A stretch of DNA of 64,000 bases from Streptomyces sp. SirexAA-E (lineage in GTDB: Bacteria > Actinomycetota > Actinomycetes > Streptomycetales > Streptomycetaceae). The notes below the pieces were generated by a model. The model was not told the origin of the DNA and made no database searches. It saw only the letters and a list, made by a program, of their open reading frames with translations. The stretch is taken from NCBI RefSeq assembly GCF_000177195.2, contig NC_015953.1:4712001-4776000 (forward strand), written 5' to 3'. Position numbers and translations under genes: made by a program. Positions 23,534-33,860 of this stretch are shown piece after piece; the stretch's first letter is position 1, and each line of letters begins with the position of its first letter.

Positions 23534-25747
23534 ATGGGTCGAGCGGATGCGCGTCGGGCTGCCAGGAGCGGCGGCATACGCGGGCTCTTCACCTGGCGGA
23601 AGATGCTGGGCACGTTCTTCGGGCTCTGCCTGCTGGTGATGGGCGCCTTCGCGGCGCTCTACGTCTACGTGGACGTGCCCGCGGCCAACGCCCAGGCGGA
23701 GAAGCAGAGCAACGTCTACAAGTACAGCGACGGCACCCTCCTCGCCCGCACCGGCTCCGGGGTCAACCGGGAGATAGTCGATCTCGCCGTCGTGCCCAAG
23801 AAGGTCCAGCACGCCTTCGTCGCCGCCGAGAACAAGTCCTTCTACCGGGACCAGGGCGTCGACCTCAAGGGCACCGCCCGCGGTCTGCTCAACACCCTCT
23901 CGGGCAAGGGCAAGCAGGGCGGCTCGACGATCACCCAGCAGTACGTCAAGAACTACTACCTGACGCAGGACCAGACCGTCAGCCGCAAGCTGAAGGAACT
24001 GGTGATCTCGCTCAAGGTCGACCAGGGGATGAAGAAGGACGACATCCTCGCCGGGTACCTCAACACCGTGTACTACGGGCGCGGCGCGAGCGGCATCCAG
24101 GCGGCGGCACAGGCCTACTACGGGGTCGACGCCAAGGACCTCGACGTCGCCCAGGGCGCCTATCTCGCCGCCCTGCTCCAGGCCCCCAGCCAGTACGACT
24201 GGGCGGTCGCCTCCCCGACGGGCAAGAAGCTCGTCAAGGAGCGCTGGGGCTACACGCTGGACAACATGGTCGACGAGGGATGGCTCGGCAAGGCCGAACG
24301 CGACAAGCTGACCTTCCCCGCCCCGCAGTCGCCCAAGGCCGCCCCCGGCATGGAGGGCCAGACCGGTTACCTCGTCGAGGCCGCCAACCAGGAGATGGCA
24401 CGGCAGGGCGTCACCGAGGAGATGCGCGAGGCCGGCGGCTGGACCATCACCCTCAACATCGACAGGAAGAAGCAGAAGCAGCTGGAGAAGTCGGTCGACC
24501 GCGAGCTGGAGAGCCAGCTCGACCGGAAGAACAACAAGACCGACGCGACCGTCCAGGCGGGCGCCACCTCCGTGGACCCGAAGACCGGCAAGGTCGTCGC
24601 CATGTACGGCGGTGTCGGGGCCACCGAGCACTGGATATCCAACGCCACCCGCCAGGACTACCAGCCCGCCTCCACCTTCAAGCCGCTGGTGCTCGCCTCC
24701 GCGCTGGAGAACGGGTCGAAGACCCAGGACGGCAACCTGATCGGCCTCGACACGGTCTACGACGGCACCAGCAAGCGGCCCGTGGTCGGCAGCGACACCC
24801 CGTTCGCCCCGCAGAACGAGGACGACATCAGCTACGACCGCCCCACCGTCCAGACCGCGATGGACAAGTCGATCAACTCCGTCTTCGCTCAGATGGTCGT
24901 GGACGTCACCCCGAAGGCCGTCAAGAAGACCGCGCTCGAACTGGGCGTACCGGACAAGAACTTCCCCGAGCGCCCCGCGATCACCCTGGGCACGATGAAC
25001 GCCTCCACCTGGGACATGGCCGGCGTGTACGCCACCCTCGACAACCACGGCAAGAAGGTCACCCCGACCATCGTCAAGTCCGCCGAGCACCGCGACCGCA
25101 CCATGGAGCCGGTCGACGGCACCGGCGGCCAGGTGATCAGCCGGGCGTCGGCCGACACCGTGACGAAGGCGCTGACCGAGGTCGTCGACCTCGGCTCCGG
25201 CCACGAGGCCGACACCTCCGCCTACGACGCCGCCGGCAAGACCGGCACCTCGGAGAACAACAAGGCCGCCTGGTTCGCCGCCTACACGCCCGAACTCTCC
25301 ACGGTGGTCGCCCTCTACGGCGAGTCCACGAAGGACGGCGGCGGCCAGGTCACCCTGACCGGTACGGCCAACTCCGGCCGGGCCAACGGCGGCGGCTTCC
25401 CCGCGAGGATCTGGGCCGACTACACGCTGGGCGCGCTCGGCGGCGGCTCCGACGCCACCTTCGACCTGGAGGGCGTGGAGCACGGCGAGGCGCCGCCGGT
25501 GACGCGGTCCCCCTCCACCACGCCGTCGGAGTCCACGTCCCCGTCCGAGACGCCGAGCAGGACGCCCTCCGAGACGCCCTCCGGGAGCCCCAGCACGACA
25601 CCGGGCGACGGGGAGTCCTCCCCGGCCGAGACGCCGAGCGAGACGCCCTCCGAGACGCCCAGCGGGTCCCCGAGCGCCCCCGAGTGGCCCGGCGGTGACG
25701 ACCGGCCGCCGGGGGAGCGGCCCGAGAACGGCCTGCTCGGGCAGTGA
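23534..25747 (+). CDS. Class A penicillin-binding protein (bifunctional transglycosylase/transpeptidase)
   Basis: 737 residues that polymerise and cross-link peptidoglycan outside the membrane. One TM anchor (FFGLCLLVMGAFAALYVYV, about 34-52), glycosyltransferase family 51 domain (about 80-260) with the catalytic Glu in FVAAENKSFYRDQG and with QGGSTITQQYVKNYYL, then the transpeptidase domain with PASTFKPL (SxxK), SINSVFAQM (SxN) and AAGKTGTSENNK (KTG). The last 85 residues are a Ser/Thr/Pro-rich tail with repeats of ETPS, probably spanning the wall. Divergent from the SPFH gene; ends in a long hairpin. Confidence 0.95.
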   Translation: MGRADARRAARSGGIRGLFTWRKMLGTFFGLCLLVMGAFAALYVYVDVPAANAQAEKQSNVYKYSDGTLLARTGSGVNREIVDLAVVPKKVQHAFVAAENKSFYRDQGVDLKGTARGLLNTLSGKGKQGGSTITQQYVKNYYLTQDQTVSRKLKELVISLKVDQGMKKDDILAGYLNTVYYGRGASGIQAAAQAYYGVDAKDLDVAQGAYLAALLQAPSQYDWAVASPTGKKLVKERWGYTLDNMVDEGWLGKAERDKLTFPAPQSPKAAPGMEGQTGYLVEAANQEMARQGVTEEMREAGGWTITLNIDRKKQKQLEKSVDRELESQLDRKNNKTDATVQAGATSVDPKTGKVVAMYGGVGATEHWISNATRQDYQPASTFKPLVLASALENGSKTQDGNLIGLDTVYDGTSKRPVVGSDTPFAPQNEDDISYDRPTVQTAMDKSINSVFAQMVVDVTPKAVKKTALELGVPDKNFPERPAITLGTMNASTWDMAGVYATLDNHGKKVTPTIVKSAEHRDRTMEPVDGTGGQVISRASADTVTKALTEVVDLGSGHEADTSAYDAAGKTGTSENNKAAWFAAYTPELSTVVALYGESTKDGGGQVTLTGTANSGRANGGGFPARIWADYTLGALGGGSDATFDLEGVEHGEAPPVTRSPSTTPSESTSPSETPSRTPSETPSGSPSTTPGDGESSPAETPSETPSETPSGSPSAPEWPGGDDRPPGERPENGLLGQ

Positions 25748-25754
25748 CAGGTCC

Positions 25755-25813
25755 GGTGGACACATGAGGAGGGGCGGGTGCCGACGGCACCCGCCCCTCC
25801 TCATGTGTCCACC
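25755..25813. terminator. 28-bp perfect hairpin after the penicillin-binding protein gene
   Basis: Bases 25755-25782 are exactly complementary to 25786-25813 across a three-base loop. This is unusually long for a terminator. It lies eight bases after the stop codon. Confidence 0.8.
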
Positions 25814-25817
25814 CCGA

Positions 25818-26000
25818 CCTAGGGCTTGTTTCGAAAGTCCCGCCTGTCCGGCGGCGTCTGGCACGCACGCTCGCTGCGTTGTCGGTATCGCCCCGATACA
25901 TCCAGTATCGGGGCGACCCTCCGCCTTGCGATCGCACGCACCAGACGCCGCCGGCCCCGCCCTCCGGGCGGACGGCGCTACTTTCGCAACAAGCCCTAGG
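25818..26000. mobile_element. 183-bp MITE-like palindromic element
   Basis: Outer 21-base arms CCTAGGGCTTGTTTCGAAAG.. (25818-25838) and their complement (25980-26000) match at 20 of 21 positions. Inside are further nested arms: GGCGGCGTCTGG with CCAGACGCCGCC, and a perfect 12-bp stem TCGCCCCGATAC (25888-25899)/GTATCGGGGCGA (25905-25916). It has no coding capacity, and CTAG/TA at both ends fits a transposase target duplication. The minus-strand phosphatase gene takes its TAG stop from the right arm. Related sequence recurs at 63306-63351. Confidence 0.75.
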
Positions 26001-27901
26001 AGGGCGTGGCCATCTCGAACCAGACCACCTTGCCGGTGGACAGACGGGTCGCCCCCCACCGCCTCGCCATCCGGTTGACCAGGAACAGCCCGCGGCCGCC
26101 CTCGTCCGTCTCGCGGGCCCGGCGCTGCCGGGGCAGCTGCGGCGCGTCGTCACCCACCTCGCACCGCAGCACGTCGGTCCGCAGCAGCCGCAGCGTCACC
26201 GGGCGCTCCGCGTACCGCACGGCGTTGGTGACGACCTCGCTGACGAGCAGCTCCACCTCGTCCGCGACCGCGTCGAGCCCCCACCGGCCGAGCGCCCTGC
26301 GGGCCAGCCGACGGGCCCGGCCCGGCGCCGCGTCCTCCGGGTCCAGGAACCAGTACGCGACGTCGCTCGGCGCGATCCCGTCGAAACGGGCCGCCAGCAA
26401 GGCGATGTCGTCGTCCCGGTCACCCGGCCCCAGCATGTCCAGCACGTCGTCGCAGAGCGCCTCCAGCGGCGGCGAGTGGTCCGGCCCGGTCAGCCGGGCG
26501 GTCGCCGCCAGCCGCTCCCGCAGCTGCTCGATCCCCGTCCACACGTCCCGCAGCCGGGACTCCACCAGGCCGTCCGTGTAGAGCAGCAGCGTGGCACCGG
26601 CCGGCGCGTCCAGCTCGACCGCCTCGAAGTCGACCCCGCCGACCCCGATCGGTGCCCCCGGGGGCACCCGCAGCACCTCCGCCCGGCCGCCCAGGTGCAG
26701 CAGCACGGGCGGCGGGTGACCGGCGTTGGCGACGGTGATCCGGTGCGCGACCGGGTCGTACACCGCGTACAGGCAGGTCGCCATGCGGTCGCTGCCGAGC
26801 CGCTGCGCCTGCTCGTCCAGGTGGTGCAGCACCTCCTGCGGCGGCAGGTCCAGGCCCGCCAGGGTCTGCGCGGTGGTGCGCAGCTGCCCCATGATCGCCG
26901 CGGACGTCATCGAGTGGCCCATGACGTCACCGACGACCAACGCGACCCGGCTGCCGGGCAGCGGGATCGCGTCGTACCAGTCACCACCGACCCTGGCCGT
27001 CTCGGCCGCCGGGAGATACCGCGAGGCCAGGCGTACGCCGGTGGGCTGGGGCAGCGAGTCGGGCAGCATCGTGCGCTGCAGCTCGTCCGCGATGTACGCC
27101 TCACGCCCGTACAGCACCGCCTTGTCGATGCCGAGCGCGGTGTGCGTGGCCAGCTGGGCCGCAACCAGCAGATCGCCCGCCTCGAAGGGCGGGCGATCCG
27201 GGCCGCGCAGGAACACGGCGGCGCCGATCACCCGGCGCCGGCCGCGTAGCGGCGCGAGGATCGCCCGGTGTCCGGTGGGTACGGTCCGGCCCGCCCCCAG
27301 CAGCTCGGGCACGGCGACCCGGGCCGCGGCGGAGTCCCCGAAGACAGGGCGCACCCCCCCGCAGGACCTCGGCGAGCGCGCCGCCCGGCCGGACCTCGCA
27401 CAGATCGGCGGCGGGCAGCAGCCCCGCCTGCGGGTCGGTGACGGGCGGCCGCAGCCGCTCGCCCTCCGGAGAGACCTCGGTCTCCTCGTCGGTGAGCCGC
27501 AGCCGGTCGGTGCGGCGCAGCCGCAGCACGAACGGGTTGACCGGCCGCTCGTCGCCCACCGGAAGCGGGTCGCGCAGATAGACGAGTATGGCGTCGGAGA
27601 AGGTCGGCACCGAGGCTCGGCAGAGCCCCAGGACGATCTCGTCCAGGTCTATGCCCCGGGCGATCCGGCGGGTCGCCGCGCCGACGAAGCGCAGCCGGTC
27701 CCCTTCGCGGCGGATGACCGCCGCCTGGCCGTCGGCCTGCTCCGAGGCGCCCGGTCCCGCGCCGGGCGCGGAGGCGGGGGCCGGGACGGCGGCGGTGGCA
27801 GCGGCGCCCGGTACGGCCTCCTGCTGCCGGGGCCGGGCGCGTTCCTGCGGCCGGGCCGCGAGCGGCTGCCGGCCTTCGTGGGAGGTGGGATGCTCCGTCA
27901 C
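25996..27901 (-). pseudogene. SpoIIE-type PP2C phosphatase with GAF and ATP-binding domains, frameshifted
   Basis: Read across a frameshift, this is one protein of about 635 residues: low-complexity N-terminus, GAF-like region (FVGAATRRIARGIDLDEIVLGLCRASVPTFSDAILVYL.. and ..ATHTALGIDKAVLYGRE), SpoIIE phosphatase (RVGGDWYDAIPLPGSRVALVVGDVMGHSMTSA..DDDIALLAARF), and a C-terminal HATPase_c_2 anti-sigma kinase domain (DEVELLVSEVVTNAVRYAERPV..GRGLFLVNRMARRWGA). The 5' part runs in one frame from GTG 27901; the 3' part continues in another from about 27354. The break is at a G7 tract (C7 at 27354-27360, plus strand): six G would restore LRGVRPVFGDSAAA. It could be a true mutation, phase variation or a sequencing slip. 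Expected role: partner switching with anti-sigma factors. Confidence 0.8.
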
Positions 27902-28280
27902 GCGTGGGATTCCGTCCGTCCGGGCCGGTTGTATGAGGCAATCACCTCGTGGGGCGCCACTGTGCCCCGGCGAGTGCGGTGAGAACAACGGCTGTCACCG
28001 GATGCCCCGGTGAACGGGGCCGAAACCGTACGGCCGCGCACCGGTACGGGGCAGCCCGACCCGGTGGCCGGGCAGCGGACAGCGAGCACGTCTCCACCCC
28101 CTCGTAGTGGTTCGTGCGACCGTGCCGCGCGTCCGGCTCCGTGGACCGGGCGCGTGGCACGCATCGTGCGGTGACTTGTGGTCAGCCCCCGCGCACCCAC
28201 CGGCCGTTGGTGTGTGCCGGTGCGGCGGAGCGGTTCGAGGGGCGATCCTACGATTGCCCCCCTGGGGTGCCACAAGGGTC
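27902..28280. other. 379-base gap, no gene seen
   Basis: Lies between two minus-strand genes: the end of the DUF402 gene and the start of the phosphatase gene. The segment just upstream of the phosphatase start (TGATTGCCTCATACAACC on the minus strand, about 27930-27947) is AT-richer and could be its promoter. No ORF or RNA structure that I can defend. Confidence 0.5.
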
Positions 28281-28985
28281 TCACGACGGGGTGCGGGCAG
28301 GGGTGCGGTCCCAGTCATCCGGGAGCACCGGGACCGTCCACCGCGGGTCCGGCCGCCAGTGCTCCCAGCCGTCCCGGAACGGCGCGCCCCAGGCCCGGAT
28401 CACCTCGACCGCCGCCAGCCCGGCCTTGCGCACCCGCCCGGCGGTGGCCGTGTCCATCAGCCCGACCCGCTGCGCCTCGGCGAACTCGTCCTCGTCGAGC
28501 CACTCCCAGCTGCGGTCGGGATGCACCGAGATGTCCAGGAAATGATCCTGCGAATCCACCCCACCGGCCCAGCGCGTGCGCGGCTCCTCCAGGTTGACGT
28601 ACCAGTTGCGGAAGACCCAGCCGCGGTCCCAGAAGAGCCACACCGACCAGGGGTCCCCCGGCCGGGCGAGCTTGAGCACACCCGAGCCGAACCACCGCGA
28701 ACGCACCGTGGTACGCGGCCGGGTGTAGCGGGTGGCGAGCGGCTCGGCGTGCACCTGGGTGCCGTCGGCGAGCACGGGTTTGACGCATTCCGTACCGGAC
28801 GCCATCCATACGGCGAGCAGTTCGCCGGTGTCCTGGACGACGGTGACCGGCCGGCAGATGTGCACCTGGCGGCCGTCGCCGTTGCCCCGGTAGCGCCAGA
28901 GGATGTGGTCTCCCGGCGCCCAGTTGGCACCGTCCCCCGCACCCGGCCCGGCGCCCGCTCCCGTACCCGCTTCCGTGGCTGTCAT
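28281..28985 (-). CDS. DUF402 domain protein
   Basis: 234 residues. The DUF402 fold (about 95-220) is seen in WSVWLFWDRGWVFRNWYVNLEEPRTRWAGGVDSQDHFLDISVHPDRSWEWLDEDEFAEAQRVGLM, with the W..NLE.P and the acidic D.LDI..D..W..LDEDE cluster typical of FomD-like/nucleotide-phosphate-acting proteins, which bind divalent metal at such sites. The N-terminal 20 residues are Gly/Ala repeats. Activity on a nucleoside phosphate or cytidylylated substrate is inferred from family members only. Same direction as fumC, which lies upstream. Confidence 0.85.
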   Translation of the reverse strand: MTATEAGTGAGAGPGAGDGANWAPGDHILWRYRGNGDGRQVHICRPVTVVQDTGELLAVWMASGTECVKPVLADGTQVHAEPLATRYTRPRTTVRSRWFGSGVLKLARPGDPWSVWLFWDRGWVFRNWYVNLEEPRTRWAGGVDSQDHFLDISVHPDRSWEWLDEDEFAEAQRVGLMDTATAGRVRKAGLAAVEVIRAWGAPFRDGWEHWRPDPRWTVPVLPDDWDRTPARTPS

Positions 28986-29029
28986 GAAAAGATCTTAGAG
29001 ACGCGGGCGCCCGGGCGCCGCTGGAACGG

Positions 29030-30433
29030 TCACGGACGGGTCATGCGCAACACGTCCAGGGCGGCGTCGAGCTGTTCCATCGTCAGGTCGCCCCGCTCCA
29101 CGTAGCCTTCGGCCAGCACCGTCTCCCGGATCGTGGTGCCCTCGGCCAGCGACTTCTTGGCGACCTTCGCCGCCTCCTCGTAGCCGATGTACTTGTTCAG
29201 CGGCGTCACGACCGACGGCGAGGACTCCGCGTACCGGCGGGCCCGCTCGACGTCGGCCGTGATGCCGTCGACCGTACGGTCGGCGAGCAGCCGGGAGGCG
29301 TTGGCCAGCAGCCGCACCGACTCCAGCAGGTTCTTCGCCATCACCGGGAGCATCACGTTGAGCTCGAAGTTGCCGGCCGCGCCGGCCGCGGCGACGGTGG
29401 CGTCGTTCCCCGTGACCTGGGCGGCGACCATCAGCACGGCCTCCGGGATCACCGGGTTGACCTTGCCGGGCATGATCGACGAACCGGGCTGGAGGTCGGG
29501 CAGACTGATCTCCGCCAGCCCGGTGCGCGGGCCCGACGCCATCCACCGCAGGTCGTTGGAGATCTTGGTCAGGGAGACGGCGACGGTACGCAGCTGACCC
29601 GACGCCTCGACGAGCCCGTCCCGGGCCCCCTGCGCCTCGAAGTGGTCGCGGGCCTCGGTGAGCGGCAGCCCGGTGGTGCGGGCGACCTCGGCGATCACCG
29701 CGGCGGAGAAACCGGGCGGGGTGTTGATGCCGGTGCCCACCGCCGTACCGCCCAGGGGCAGTTCCGCGAGCCGGGGCAGTGAGGCGGTGAGCCGCTCCAC
29801 GCCGTGCCGGACCTGCGCCGCGTAACCGCCGAACTCCTGGCCCAGGGTGACCGGGGTGGCGTCCATCAGATGCGTACGGCCCGACTTCACGACCTCCGCG
29901 AATTCGGCTGATTTCCGCTCCAGGGAGGACGCCAGACGCTCCAGCGCCGGGATCAGGTCCGCGGTCACGGCGGCGGTCGCCGCGATGTGGATCGAGGAGG
30001 GGAAGACGTCGTTGGACGACTGCGAGGCGTTGACGTGGTCGTTGGGGTGGACCTCACGCCCCAGCCGCTCGGTCGCCAGCGTGGCCAGCACCTCGTTGGT
30101 GTTCATGTTGGACGAGGTGCCCGAACCCGTCTGGAACACGTCGACCGGGAAGTGCTCGTCCCACCGGCCCGCGACGACCTCGGCCGCTGCCTGCCGGATC
30201 GCGTCCGCGATGTCCGGGTCGACCACACCCAGTTCGGCGTTGACCTTGGCGGCGGCCGCCTTGATCCGTCCCAGGGCCTCGATATGGGCCCGCTCCAGAC
30301 GCTGACCGGAGATGGGGAAATTCTCCACGGCCCGCTGGGTCTGCGCCCGCCACTTGGCGTGCGCCGGTACCTTCACCTCGCCCATCGAGTCGTGCTCGAT
30401 GCGGTACTTCGTGTCCTCGGCCGATCCGTCCAT
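29030..30433 (-). CDS. fumC: Fumarate hydratase class II
   Basis: Iron-independent, homotetrameric fumarase that interconverts fumarate and malate in the TCA cycle; 467 residues. Family signatures are all present: TGSGTSSNMNTNEVLA, HPNDHVNASQSSNDVFPSS, SGRTHLMDATPVTLGQEF and the superfamily signature GSSIMPGKVNPV. It lies 193 bases downstream of a class I, Fe-S fumarase gene on the same strand. Holding both kinds side by side allows the cell to keep the step running when iron is short or oxidants damage the cluster enzyme. Confidence 0.97.
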   Translation of the reverse strand: MDGSAEDTKYRIEHDSMGEVKVPAHAKWRAQTQRAVENFPISGQRLERAHIEALGRIKAAAAKVNAELGVVDPDIADAIRQAAAEVVAGRWDEHFPVDVFQTGSGTSSNMNTNEVLATLATERLGREVHPNDHVNASQSSNDVFPSSIHIAATAAVTADLIPALERLASSLERKSAEFAEVVKSGRTHLMDATPVTLGQEFGGYAAQVRHGVERLTASLPRLAELPLGGTAVGTGINTPPGFSAAVIAEVARTTGLPLTEARDHFEAQGARDGLVEASGQLRTVAVSLTKISNDLRWMASGPRTGLAEISLPDLQPGSSIMPGKVNPVIPEAVLMVAAQVTGNDATVAAAGAAGNFELNVMLPVMAKNLLESVRLLANASRLLADRTVDGITADVERARRYAESSPSVVTPLNKYIGYEEAAKVAKKSLAEGTTIRETVLAEGYVERGDLTMEQLDAALDVLRMTRP

Positions 30434-30626
30434 GGTGTATCAACCCTCCTGCTGGAGATGAGCGTGCGGTGTGCGCCGCGTATTCCCCGGTGCCACCGCC
30501 GCCAGTACACACCGGGGCGGCAACGGCGAGCCGTGAGCCGCGCCCGGTGGCGCAGGGCGGACGGACGCCGCGGGGGCGCCCCGGCCGTGGCCGGGACACC
30601 CCCGCGGTCACCGGGACCCCCGGCGG

Positions 30627-32294
<1,668 letters not shown>

Positions 32295-32382
32295 TACGGC
32301 CATTCCTCACTCGGCGACAGCGGCTGACCACCCTTGGGCAGCGCATCCACCAGGGTAGAACGCCCCGGACGGACCGGGCTTG

Positions 32383-32401
32383 TGAGGTAAGGCTCACCGG
32401 G
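32383..32401. promoter_or_regulatory. Candidate iron box (DmdR1/IdeR-type) between class I fumarase and DUF1707 genes
   Basis: TGAGGTAAGGCTCACCGGG matches the DmdR1 iron box TTAGGTTAGGCTCACCTAA (recalled from Streptomyces work) at 14 of 19 positions, and GTGAG/CTCAC form a dyad. It is in the divergent region, 89 bases from the fumarase start and 105 from the DUF1707 start. Iron control is an inference. Confidence 0.45.
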
Positions 32402-32505
32402 AGCGGGCGGGGCGCGTCGGGCCGGGTCCGGACGCCCGGCCGGATTCCGAACCACGACCGTCCGGGTACTGGTCGCGATCTATCGCGTTTGGGTACGCTG
32501 GGGCG

Positions 32506-33201
32506 GTGGACCTCGAAAAGCAGCCCCAGCAGCCCGTCGCTCCGGCCGGTCCCGCGCCCGCCGGGCCCGCACCCGTGGGCATCCGTGCCTCCGACGCGGA
32601 CCGTGACCGGATCGCGGACATCCTGCGGGAGGCCATGGCGGAGGGCCGGCTGACCGCCGACGAGCACGCCGAGCGGGTCGACCTGGTCTACCGGGCGAAG
32701 ACCATGGGCGAACTGGAGCCGCTGGTGCGGGACCTGCCGGCGAGCGGAGCCGCGGGCGCCGCCGGCCGCCCGGCGGCATCGCCCTACGGTTACGGCCCCG
32801 AGGCCCCGGCCGGCCCCGCCGAGAACCTGGTGGCGGTCTTCAGCAGCTCGACGCGCAGGGGGCGTTGGCGGGTCGGCGGTCGCACGAACGCGTTCGCGCT
32901 CTTCGGCAGTGTCGAGATCGACCTGACCGAGGCCCTTTTCGGTCAGCGTCTGACCGTCATCAACGCGACGTCCATCTTCGGCAGTGTCGAGATCAAGGTG
33001 CCGGAGAACATCTCGCTGCGTGGCAGCGGCACGGGTGTTTTCGGCAATTTCGAGGTCGACACACTGGAATCGGCCGACCCGGAAGCCCCGGTGGTCGTGG
33101 TGAACGGCTTTTCCGTCCTCGGGAATGTCGAGGCAAAGCCCAAGCGTGGCAAGCTGATTGCCAATCTCCACAAGCAGATGCGCAAGCATCTCGGCGGCTG
33201 A
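32506..33201 (+). CDS. DUF1707 / LiaF-like C-terminal domain protein
   Basis: 231 residues, GTG start. Residues about 25-75 are the SHOCT-like DUF1707 domain (IRASDADRDRIADILREAMAEGRLTADEHAERVDLVYRAKTMGELEPLVRDLP), found widely in actinobacteria. The C-terminal half (VAVFSSSTRRGRWRVGGRTNAFALFGSVEIDLTEALFG..INATSIFGSVEIKVPENISLRGSGTGVFGNFEV) is the right-handed beta repeat of LiaF-like cell-wall-stress proteins. It has no TM segment, unlike membrane-bound LiaF. A role in sensing or responding to envelope stress is inferred. Divergent from the class I fumarase gene. Confidence 0.88.
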   Translation: MDLEKQPQQPVAPAGPAPAGPAPVGIRASDADRDRIADILREAMAEGRLTADEHAERVDLVYRAKTMGELEPLVRDLPASGAAGAAGRPAASPYGYGPEAPAGPAENLVAVFSSSTRRGRWRVGGRTNAFALFGSVEIDLTEALFGQRLTVINATSIFGSVEIKVPENISLRGSGTGVFGNFEVDTLESADPEAPVVVVNGFSVLGNVEAKPKRGKLIANLHKQMRKHLGG

Positions 33202-33359
33202 GCCGACCCCGGCCGATTCCGATCGCATTCCGGCCAGAAGGCGGGCGGAACGCATTGTGACGGCCGGGAGGCGGGGCCACGCAGTGCATAGGCGTGCGTA
33301 CAGCGGGTAGGGACTGCTGCATCGTCTTTCGCTCGCGAAGCCGTCGTCAGGAGTGGACC

Positions 33360-33737
33360 GTGCTGCAACCGCCGCATCAGCCCCTGCAGGTCGCCGCTGT
33401 GCCGTCCCAGCGCATTCCCGCGCGGGAGGACCAGGCGGGCCCCTGGCACTCGGAGGCGGTGTGCCGCCGGGACGAGGCCGGGCTGTTCTTCGCCCCGTCG
33501 AAGGAGCCGACCGCCGCCCGGCTGTCCCGTGAGGAAGCCGCGAAGCAGGTCTGCGCGCGCTGTCCGGTCATGGTGGAGTGCCGGGAGCACGCGCTCATAC
33601 AACCCGAGCCGTACGGCGTCTGGGGCGGCCTGACCGCAGCCGAGCGCCGCGTCGTGCTCGCCCGGCGGCGTCGGCGCGACATCGAACTCACGGCGGCGTC
33701 CTCGACGGAGACGGAACGCATCGCCGCCGCGGGCTGA
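33360..33737 (+). CDS. wblI: WhiB-family iron-sulfur regulator (WblI-like)
   Basis: 125 residues from the GTG at 33360 with AGGAG upstream. The four cluster-binding cysteines are in AVCRRDE and QVCARCPVMVECREHAL (C-x29-C-x2-C-x5-C), followed by the WhiB turn GVWGGLTAAERR and a basic C-terminal stretch (LARRRRRD) for DNA contact. WhiB proteins bind a [4Fe-4S] cluster, respond to redox or NO, and act with the principal sigma factor. The name WblI rests on the position next to glpX and the fumarases, as remembered for S. coelicolor. Confidence 0.93.
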   Translation: MLQPPHQPLQVAAVPSQRIPAREDQAGPWHSEAVCRRDEAGLFFAPSKEPTAARLSREEAAKQVCARCPVMVECREHALIQPEPYGVWGGLTAAERRVVLARRRRRDIELTAASSTETERIAAAG

Positions 33738-33860
33738 CGCGGCCGGGCGGCGGGGGAGCGGCCGGAGTCGGCTTCTCCCCGCGTGCCGGCCGTACCGCCC
33801 GGGCCGCACCCGCCCCGCACGGCGGGCGGCGAACCGGACGGAACGGGCCGGGACCGGCTC

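Noticed and set aside
23459..26059. Minus-strand frame of 866 codons opposite the penicillin-binding protein
   Set aside because: Antisense shadow created by high-GC third positions; no family pattern.
25879..27249. Plus-strand frame starting in the MITE and crossing the phosphatase gene
   Set aside because: Antisense to the SpoIIE phosphatase domains; its start lies in repeat sequence.
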